A DNA stretch of 20,685 nt, taken from NCBI GenBank assembly GCA_002337545.1, contig DDGE01000039.1:162539-183223 (forward strand), written 5' to 3'. Under the pieces are notes generated by a model that was given only the letters and a program-made list of their open reading frames with translations, had not been told where the DNA came from and searched no databases. The translations under genes and the position numbers were made by a program. Each line of letters opens with the position of its first letter. Within the stretch, counting starts at the first letter, position 1. Source of the stretch: Phycisphaerales bacterium UBA1910 (GTDB taxonomy: Bacteria > Planctomycetota > Phycisphaerae > Phycisphaerales > UBA1924). Below are positions 15,202-20,685 of this stretch, in pieces.

Positions 15202-16312
15202 TTACTCCTTGTTCGAGCGTCGACGCTTCAGCTCCGCATCGATGAACGGGTCGAGCTCGCCGCGATCGAGGACATTGCTCGGGTTTGCTTCAACATTCGT
15301 GCGATGATCCTTCACGCGATTATCGTAAAGCACATAGCTGCGGATCTGGGCACCCCAGCCGCGGTGCTCGATCTTGCCGCCCGATGCCTCGGTGATCTCC
15401 CGCTCGCGTTCTTCTTCCGCCATCTGCTCGAGCTTGGCTTGGAGGATCGAGAGTGCCTGCTTGCGGTTCTGAGGCATTTCCTTGTGCGTGCTCGACACGA
15501 CCTGGATACCCGTCGGCTTGTGTGTCACACGGACCGCGGTCGCGACCTTGTTCACATTCTGACCGCCCGGGCCGCTCGATCGTGCAAAGACCACGATGTC
15601 CAGATCCCGATCCGGGATCTCGACATCCACATCCTCAAACTCCGGCGTGATATCCACCGTCGCGAAGCTGGTCTGGCGTTTCCCCTGCGCATTGAAGGGC
15701 GAAACCCGGGCGAGCCGGTGCGTGCCCCGCTCGCAGCTGAGCATACCAAAGGCAAAGGCCCCCTGAACATGCAGAGTGACCGAATCGAGCCCGACCTCGC
15801 TGCCGTGGGATTTTTCGACTTCGTCAAGCTTCCAGCCCTGCTTCTCGCAGTAATACAGATACATGCGGAAGAGCATCTCGCACCAATCGTTGGCTTCGGT
15901 ACCGCCGTCACCGGATGAGATGGTCAGGAAGCAGTCGCGGTGATCGTGCTTGCCGCCTAGGAGCGATTGCGTCTCGATCTTCTCCATCTTCCCGATCAGC
16001 TCGTAGAGCGTCTGGTCCGCCTCTGTGAGGAGATCGCTGTCGCCCTCCTCTTTCGACATCTCGTACGCGAGTTTTGCGTTCTCGAAGTCTTCGGAGACTT
16101 TGTAGATCGGGTCAGTCTGGGCTTTGATAAGCTTGAGCTCGGCGACGATCTCATTGGCCTTCTTCTGATCGTCCCAGAAGTCCGCCTGACCCATCTGGTC
16201 TTCGAGCTCGCTCAGTCGTTGTCTTTTGTTTTCATAGTCAAAGAGAGTCACGGATCGTTACAATCCGCGCCTCTAAGTCGCTGATCACATTGTGATGCGC
16301 TTCAAGATGCAT
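15202..16312 (-). CDS. prfB: Peptide chain release factor 2, with +1 programmed frameshift
   Basis: RF2 releases peptides at UGA and UAA. The gene is in two frames. The ATG at 16312, with AGGAG 5 bases upstream, opens a 24-codon frame ending in CTT followed by an in-frame TGA (16240-16238). Skipping the T at 16240 continues into the long frame to the TAA at 15202, for 369 aa in total. The numbering then fits E. coli RF2 closely: the UGA-specifying SPF motif at 204-206 and the peptidyl-hydrolysis GGQ at 249-251. A GTG at 16251 in the long frame could be mistaken for the start, but it would remove the regulatory N-terminus. Expression should be autoregulated: scarce RF2 lets the ribosome slip at CUU UGA C. 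It is the first gene of a three-gene minus-strand unit. Confidence 0.96.
16237..16243 (-). promoter_or_regulatory. prfB: prfB +1 frameshift site CTT TGA C
   Basis: On the minus strand the codons run GAC TCT CTT TGA C. The heptamer CTTTGAC is the conserved RF2 slip site, with TGA as codon 25 of the zero frame. The AGGGGG-like Shine-Dalgarno stimulator that sits 3 bases before CTT in E. coli is not visible; the preceding bases are ATCCGTGACTCT. Confidence 0.95.
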
Positions 16313-16390
16313 GGGTGCTCCTGGCATTCTGCCGTTCGAATCAGTCTGAACTTTAGCATCCATACCGCCCGCTTGCCGTACACTAGAGTG

Positions 16391-16687
16391 ATGTTTCCCA
16401 CGATCCTCAGCACGCTGTCCCTGCTGGTGCAGGAGTCCACGGATGAGCGGAGCCGCGAGCTCTACCGCCAGTGGTCCGCGCTGATGATGGTCTTTATCCT
16501 GCTCTGCATCATCGCGATCACCGCCCTCGCGTTCATCGTGACCCGCCGGCGGGCACGCCGCCGGGTTGATTCCTCTTCCAGGAAGCAACCTGGCAAACCG
16601 ATCGCAGACGCATGGGAAGAATCCGGCAAACGCTTCGATACCTCGATAACTGAGATCACGGACGAAGACCCACCCGTCTCAGGGTAG
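16391..16687 (+). CDS. Small single-pass membrane protein
   Basis: 98 aa from the ATG at 16391. An upstream in-frame start at 16292 would run into the prfB leader on the other strand and gives an unlikely sequence. One strong membrane segment (about 32-53, MMVFILLCIIAITALAFIVTR) is followed by an Arg-rich stretch (RRRARRRV) and an acidic tail (ITEITDEDPP), which implies N-out, C-in topology. No family is recognised. It is divergent from prfB (78 bases between starts), and its last 9 bases overlap the end of the convergent TPR gene. Confidence 0.65.
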   Translation: MFPTILSTLSLLVQESTDERSRELYRQWSALMMVFILLCIIAITALAFIVTRRRARRRVDSSSRKQPGKPIADAWEESGKRFDTSITEITDEDPPVSG

Positions 16688-17737
16688 GGATTCGAGCCAT
16701 TCCTTCGCGCGAGATTCGCCAAGCTTCGCCGCCTGCTCAGCCCACATGACCGCCTCGTCTGCTCGCCCAGCCCGCTGCAACCACAACGCCGCTTCGAACC
16801 GCAACGCCCCGTTCTCCGGCTGGCGATCAGCCGCGTCCATGACGCGCGATGCCGCATCGTCGAACCGCCCCACCGACCCCAGGCATTCAGCGAGTAAAAT
16901 CACCGCATCCGGACTCATCGCCTGATCCATGGGGAGTGCCATGAGTAGCTCGATCGCGTCCTCAGTCATCCGGAGGCGTTTCAGAGCCCGCGCCTCGATG
17001 AGGATCAGCCCCAGATCGTTGGGCTCGATCTCCCGTGCCTTGCGGATCTGGTCCAGAGCGATCGTGGCCTTGTTCTCACGCATCGCGATCTCGGCACGCA
17101 TGGCGTAGATCCGCGTGTCGCTCGGATTCATTTTCTCCGCGAGCGCCAGGCTCGCCTTTGCTTCATCGAGTTTGTTGAGCTTCTGTTGGATCGCGGCCAG
17201 ATAGAGCGGAGTCTCCGGGTTGCTCGGGTCCAGACGCATCGCCGCGTTGTAATGCCCGAGCGCAATCTCGGGGTTCCCGATGGTGTTGGCGATGGTTCCG
17301 GCCGTGAAGTGGGCGTTCCACGATTCTGGGCCGATCTCGATCCCCGCGAGGTACTGCTCGTAGGCGGGCGCTGCCTGATTTGTCAGCAGGTACAGATCCC
17401 CCAACGCATACCGGAGTTCCTGATCCGCAGGGTAACTCGCGACGGCAGATTGCAGGACCTGTTGCGCCGAGTCGTAATCCTCATTCCGAACATACACCTG
17501 CACCGCACCAAGGATCTCTTCGATCGACTCCATTTCCGCGATCCCTGTTTCCGGGTCTTCCGGATTCCCGGCGGGCGTGACGGGGATTGGCGCCTGCAGG
17601 ATCGACCATACCGCGTATCCGGCAACACCAAGCCCCACAAGCGCCAGGATGCCGAGGATCACGCCGGTCAGGCGGGCACTCCCGGCACGGGATCGGTATC
17701 GAATGCATGCTTTCTGGGTCTTTGAGGGGTATCGCAT
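16679..17737 (-). CDS. Membrane-anchored TPR protein
   Basis: 352 aa from the ATG at 17737 (MRYPSKTQK). The frame opens a little further upstream at 17776, but those residues fall in the valS leader and look non-coding. After a basic N-terminus a single membrane anchor (about residues 23-47, GVILGILALVGLGVAGYAVWSIL) is followed by a Pro-rich linker and then about seven TPR units. Examples are DYDSAQQVLQSAVASYP, IALGHYNAAMRLDPSNPET and LDEAKASLALAEKMNPSD. The domain faces the non-cytoplasmic side if the anchor is an uncleaved signal. Partners are unknown. It is divergent from valS (93 bases apart) and overlaps the preceding plus-strand gene by 9 bases at the 3' ends. Confidence 0.85.
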   Translation of the reverse strand: MRYPSKTQKACIRYRSRAGSARLTGVILGILALVGLGVAGYAVWSILQAPIPVTPAGNPEDPETGIAEMESIEEILGAVQVYVRNEDYDSAQQVLQSAVASYPADQELRYALGDLYLLTNQAAPAYEQYLAGIEIGPESWNAHFTAGTIANTIGNPEIALGHYNAAMRLDPSNPETPLYLAAIQQKLNKLDEAKASLALAEKMNPSDTRIYAMRAEIAMRENKATIALDQIRKAREIEPNDLGLILIEARALKRLRMTEDAIELLMALPMDQAMSPDAVILLAECLGSVGRFDDAASRVMDAADRQPENGALRFEAALWLQRAGRADEAVMWAEQAAKLGESRAKEWLESLP

Positions 17738-17830
17738 ATGCACACGATATCGTCCACGCGTACACTCAGAAACCAAGGAAGTTATGCATTTCTCCCCGTT
17801 TACGCGGGATCACGCAGGGAACGAACCACG

Positions 17831-20685
17831 ATGACCACGGACGCGACCATGCCCCCCATGAGCAAGGCCTACAACCCGGCCGACCACGAATCACGCATCT
17901 GGCAGAAATGGGTCGATGCGAGCGCTTTCAGCGCCGATCCCCAGCGCGTCCTTGACGGCGAGGCCCCCGCCTATTCCGTCCTCATCCCCCCTCCCAATGT
18001 CACCGCCGCCCTCCATCTCGGGCACGCGCTCAACAACTCCCTCCAGGACATCCTTGTCCGCGCCCACCGCATGAAGGGGTACGAGACCCTCTGGATGCCC
18101 GGCACCGATCACGCGGGGATCGCGACCCAGACCATGGTCGACAAACGCCTCAAGGAGCAGGGCAAGGACGGGATCGCTGAGTACAAGAAGAAAGAACTCG
18201 CGGGCGGGAACGGACGCGAGGAGTTCATCAAGCTCGTCCAAGAGTTCAAGGACGAGTTCGAAGCCCGCATCACCCACCAGCTGCAGACGATGGGGTGCTC
18301 GTGTGATTGGGAACGCCAGCGCTTCACGATGGACGACATCTGCGCCCGGGCGGTACGGGAGGCGTTCTTCCAGCTTTTCAAGGACGGGTTGATCCATCGC
18401 GGCAAGCGCCTGGTCAACTGGGACCCGGTCACGCAAACCGCGCTCGCGGACGACGAGGTCGAGATGGAGGAGGTTGACGGGCACTTCTACTACCTCCGCT
18501 ACCCGCTGGTCAAAGAAATCGAGGGCGACCCCACCATCCCCGTCACTTGGGGCGAGCTCGCAGCGCGCGGATACCCCGACGCGGAGAACCACCCCGACGA
18601 CGAGCAAGCGTGGATCACCGTCGCGACGACCCGACCCGAGACCTACATGGGCGACACGGGCGTGGCCGTGAACCCGAAGGACCCTCGCGCCGGCGCGGTG
18701 CGGGGGATGCATGTCATGCTGCCCATCGTCGGGCGGATCATTCCCATCATCGAGGACGACTATGTCGTCCTCCCCGTCAAATACGGCGGCGAGGAGGGCG
18801 ACGCGAAGGCGGAGATGTCCACCGGGTTCCTCAAGGTCACGCCCGCGCACGATCCAAACGACTACATGATCGGTCAGCGACACGACCTTGAGATGATCAA
18901 CATCATGGCCCCCGACGCCTCGATCTCCGACCAGCACGGCTGGGACCGCGAAGAGCGCGGCGAGGACGGGCACATCTTTATTGGCAAGTCCCGCGAGGAC
19001 GCACGCAAGCTCGTGATCAAAGAGTTCAACGCCCGCTCCGTCGCGGAGGGCTCCGAGGGATCGCTGCTCGAGAAGATGGTCCCCCACCGCCACTCAGTCG
19101 GGCATTCGTACCGCTCCCATGTGCCGGTTGAGCCGTACCTGAGCGATCAGTGGTACTGCAAGGTGACCGACGACAAGCTCCGCGGGAATGCCCAGCGGGC
19201 ATTGGTGCTTGAGCAGCGCACCGAGGCAAGTTTGCAGGCATGGCCCGAGTCCGCTCCTAACGAGCCGCGACCGTCAGGGAGCGGTCCCCTCACAAACTAC
19301 TTCATCACTTTCACTACCTATGGAACATGGCTGCATGGTGACGAGCGTGGTTCTGCTGATCGCGACCACAACCTCCCGGGCACACCCTATTTACCTGAGA
19401 ACAATCCACGCGAAGCGTTTGAAGAATCCGAGTTAAAGCACGCCAAGGTCACCCTTGATGAAGTTGAGCGCCGGATCGTTCTTGACTCGATTCAGGAGGT
19501 CTGTATTCACCGGGGCTGGTCGCTTCATGCATGCCATGTGCGAACCAACCATGTCCACATCGTCGTCAGTGCCAATCAAACGCCCGAGCGTGTGATGAAC
19601 GACTTCAAGTCGTATGCGACGCGTCACCTCAAGAATAACGAGGACACTCAACGAGCCGCGACCGTCAGGGAGCGGACATGGACACGACATGGAAGCACCA
19701 GATATTTGAATACGGAAGATTCGTTCAACGCAGCGAAGCACTATGTACTGCATGAGCAGGGCAATGATCTCGGTTCGTGTTTCGAGGGACCGCTCCCTCA
19801 CGGTCGCGGCTCGTTGAAGACCACCACCGACGGCACGATGACCTTCTACCCGTCGCGCTACGCCAAGACCTATGAGACCTGGCACGACAACCTGCGCGAC
19901 TGGTGCATCTCCCGCCAGCTCTGGTGGGGGCATCGGATTCCAGTGTGGAAACTCGAACGCATCACGCCTGCTCAGCTTGAGCAAGCGAAGCTTGTTCTTG
20001 AAGTGGGCTATGACCCATTCCAAGATTCACTTGAAGAGCCCGCGATCCATCGCGAGATGCATGAAGACGGCACGCTATCGGTGTACGCATGTTTTCGTGA
20101 CAATGAGAATCCAGATATCAAGAACTTCGAAGCTGCAGGCTTTACCCAAGACCCCGATGTCCTCGACACCTGGTTCTCCTCCGCCCTTTGGCCGCTGAGC
20201 ACGATGGGTTGGCCGGACGCAACCGCTGCCAAGGACTCGTCCGGGATTGCAGACTTCGAGTCACTCCTTGCCGCGTTCAATCCGACTTCAGTGCTGACCA
20301 CCGCGCGTGAGATCATCACGCTGTGGGTCTCGCGCATGACCATGTTCAACCGGTACTTCCTCGGGCTCGATGAGCAACGAGCCGCGACCGTGAGGGAGCG
20401 GTCCTCAGACAACCCGGGAGAACAAGAAACCCCTCCCTCACGGTCGGGGCTCGTTGGCCCTGCCCCCTTCAAGGATGTCTTCATCCACGCGATGATCCAG
20501 GACGGTGAGGGACGCAAGATGTCCAAGTCTTTGGGCAACGGCGTCGACCCGCTCGACATCATCCACTCGCACGGGTCTGACGCGATGCGCTTCACGCTGT
20601 GTCAGATGACGACGCAGACGCAGGATGTCCGCATGCCCGTCGAGCTCGACGAATCGACCGGCAAGAACACCTCGCCCAAGTTCGA
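17831..20685 (+). CDS. valS: Valyl-tRNA synthetase carrying an in-frame RAYT domain and REP insertions (3' end outside the window)
   Basis: ValRS charges tRNA-Val. The frame is open without interruption from the ATG at 17831 (AGGGA 10 bases upstream) to the window edge, 951 codons. Class I signatures are intact: HLGH at residues 62-65 after PPPNVTAAL, and KMSKS at 896-900. CP1 editing-domain sequence is recognised at TTRPETYMGDTG, and catalytic-core blocks at NLRDWCISRQLWWGHRIPVW and DVLDTWFSSALWP. Between SDQWYCKVTDDKLRG and MTFYPSRYAKTYETW lies a foreign block, residues about 477-662, which is a complete HUH transposase domain bounded by REP palindromes. A second foreign block of about 27 residues (REP pair) sits between TMFNRYFLGL and PFKDVFIHAMIQDG, just before KMSKS. 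Both keep the frame. Whether the protein is active, or whether another valS copy exists, cannot be told here. Confidence 0.95.
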   Translation, partial: MTTDATMPPMSKAYNPADHESRIWQKWVDASAFSADPQRVLDGEAPAYSVLIPPPNVTAALHLGHALNNSLQDILVRAHRMKGYETLWMPGTDHAGIATQTMVDKRLKEQGKDGIAEYKKKELAGGNGREEFIKLVQEFKDEFEARITHQLQTMGCSCDWERQRFTMDDICARAVREAFFQLFKDGLIHRGKRLVNWDPVTQTALADDEVEMEEVDGHFYYLRYPLVKEIEGDPTIPVTWGELAARGYPDAENHPDDEQAWITVATTRPETYMGDTGVAVNPKDPRAGAVRGMHVMLPIVGRIIPIIEDDYVVLPVKYGGEEGDAKAEMSTGFLKVTPAHDPNDYMIGQRHDLEMINIMAPDASISDQHGWDREERGEDGHIFIGKSREDARKLVIKEFNARSVAEGSEGSLLEKMVPHRHSVGHSYRSHVPVEPYLSDQWYCKVTDDKLRGNAQRALVLEQRTEASLQAWPESAPNEPRPSGSGPLTNYFITFTTYGTWLHGDERGSADRDHNLPGTPYLPENNPREAFEESELKHAKVTLDEVERRIVLDSIQEVCIHRGWSLHACHVRTNHVHIVVSANQTPERVMNDFKSYATRHLKNNEDTQRAATVRERTWTRHGSTRYLNTEDSFNAAKHYVLHEQGNDLGSCFEGPLPHGRGSLKTTTDGTMTFYPSRYAKTYETWHDNLRDWCISRQLWWGHRIPVWKLERITPAQLEQAKLVLEVGYDPFQDSLEEPAIHREMHEDGTLSVYACFRDNENPDIKNFEAAGFTQDPDVLDTWFSSALWPLSTMGWPDATAAKDSSGIADFESLLAAFNPTSVLTTAREIITLWVSRMTMFNRYFLGLDEQRAATVRERSSDNPGEQETPPSRSGLVGPAPFKDVFIHAMIQDGEGRKMSKSLGNGVDPLDIIHSHGSDAMRFTLCQMTTQTQDVRMPVELDESTGKNTSPKF
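19261..19286 (+). repeat. REP copy A, left border of the RAYT
   Basis: Forward orientation, with loop variant GTCA. The hairpin part is 19265-19284 (CCGC, GA, CC, loop, GG, GA, GCGG). It is translated in valS as NEPRPSGSG. Upstream, CCGCTCCTAACG (19251-19262) resembles a degenerate inverted arm. Confidence 0.9.
19652..19675 (+). repeat. REP copy B, inside the RAYT coding region
   Basis: Forward orientation, with loop variant GTCA. The hairpin part is 19656-19675. It is translated as QRAATVRER between RHLKNNEDT and TWTRHGSTRYL, a position where relatives have a variable linker. Confidence 0.9.
19788..19813 (-). repeat. REP copy C, right border of the RAYT
   Basis: Reverse orientation to A, B and D, with loop variant GTGA (on its own strand). 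The hairpin part is 19790-19809. It is translated as GPLPHGRGSL, directly after the natural RAYT end (LGSCFE). With copy A it frames the RAYT as an inverted pair. Confidence 0.9.
20376..20455. repeat. REPIN-like inverted REP doublet in valS (copies D and E)
   Basis: Copy D (20378-20403, forward, loop GTGA) and copy E (20430-20453, reverse, loop GTGA) face each other across 26 bases. From AACGAG to CTCGTT the unit is 80 bp. It is translated as about 27 extra residues (QRAATVRER, a Ser/Asn/Glu-rich spacer, then PPSRSGLVG) between FLGLD and PFKDVFIHAM of ValRS. This is the non-autonomous form of the element, mobilised in trans by a RAYT. Copy E differs from the consensus at two positions that pair with each other. 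Confidence 0.88.

Larger units (their letters stand above)
19259..19815 (+). mobile_element. RAYT (REP-associated HUH/Y1 transposase) nested in frame inside valS
   Basis: From inverted REP to inverted REP, this block encodes a RAYT of the kind common in planctomycetes: NYFITFTTYGTWLHGDERGS at the start, the HUH metal site HVH (valS residues 574-576), the nucleophile Tyr595 in NDFKSYATRHL, then RHGSTRYL and HYVLHEQG. RAYTs are IS200/IS605-like single-strand transposases that spread REP palindromes. The domain looks complete from N to C terminus but has no initiator ATG of its own and is read through from valS. Weak internal starts (GTG 19206, TTG 19231) lack a Shine-Dalgarno sequence. It uses more A/T-rich codons (TTA, AAT, ACT) than valS, which agrees with transfer. 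A REP also interrupts its own coding region. Confidence 0.93.

Noticed and set aside
15202..16251. GTG at 16251 as the prfB start
   Set aside because: It lies just upstream of the slip site in the downstream frame and has no Shine-Dalgarno. The ATG at 16312 with AGGAG plus CTT TGA C gives the standard RF2 length and motif positions.
16379..16384. TACACT as a -10 box giving a leaderless transcript for the small gene at 16391
   Set aside because: Spacing would fit, but no -35 sequence is evident and the hexamer is a weak match. The evidence is too thin to list as a feature.
17738..17830. A T-box or other riboswitch before valS
   Set aside because: Only 93 bases separate the divergent starts. 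No T-box core or specifier stem is seen, only a minor CCCG/CGGG hairpin near 17797-17810.
19259..19815. The insert in valS as an intein or other self-splicing element
   Set aside because: There is no Cys or Ser splice-junction block at the start, no HN plus nucleophile at the end, and no LAGLIDADG endonuclease. The content is a Y1/HUH transposase bounded by REPs. No group I or II intron features were noticed.
17831..20685. valS as a pseudogene broken by transposon insertion
   Set aside because: No stop or frameshift is present in 951 codons, and the HLGH, editing-domain, DWCISRQLWWGHRIP and KMSKS motifs are all intact. Function could still be impaired, but the sequence does not show decay.

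Overview
The window is GC-rich, densely packed bacterial chromosome. It looks like a planctomycete, probably Phycisphaerae-like. That rests on a planctomycete-type REP-associated tyrosine transposase (RAYT) with its characteristic short palindromes, on alpha/beta-type pyruvate dehydrogenase, and on many small membrane and TPR proteins of unknown function. The taxonomic call is inference; no rRNA or marker phylogeny is available here.

Layout, left to right. (1) 1-4291: the 3' part of a large TPR protein (+), a TIM-barrel-like protein (+) and, convergent with it, a DUF1643 protein (-). A 349-base gene-free stretch follows, containing a long-range inverted repeat. (2) 4292-8182: a secreted S41 (C-terminal processing) peptidase with a PDZ domain (+), a rho-independent terminator, endonuclease III nth (-), and a divergent short-chain dehydrogenase (+). 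(3) 8381-13634: a pyruvate dehydrogenase operon in the order pdhA, 62-aa membrane peptide, pdhB, CorA/ZntB-like channel, pdhC (lipoyl E2), small membrane protein. No E3 (lpd) gene is present. (4) 13635-14527: a gene-poor, relatively AT-rich pocket ending in a stand-alone BLUF blue-light receptor with a TTG start. (5) 14543-16312 (-): prfB with a classical +1 programmed frameshift, then two translationally coupled small membrane proteins, one with a zinc ribbon. (6) 16391-17737: a small membrane protein (+) and a membrane-anchored TPR protein (-) that overlap tail to tail. (7) 17831 to the end: valS, truncated by the window edge.

The most striking content is in valS. The valyl-tRNA synthetase frame stays open for all 951 codons in view, yet it carries a whole RAYT (HUH/Y1 transposase) domain of about 186 codons inserted in frame between the CP1 editing region and the catalytic-core segment containing DWCISRQLWWGHRIP. 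This RAYT is bounded by inverted REP palindromes and contains a third REP in its own coding sequence. A separate inverted REP pair (REPIN-like, 80 bp) is inserted in frame about 20 residues before the KMSKS motif. All five REP copies are translated. They fold as the same hairpin (CCGC/GCGG stem, tandem G-A mismatches, CC/GG, four-base loop), and one copy carries a compensatory base-pair change. A tRNA synthetase gene has therefore served as host for a mobile element family without losing its reading frame.
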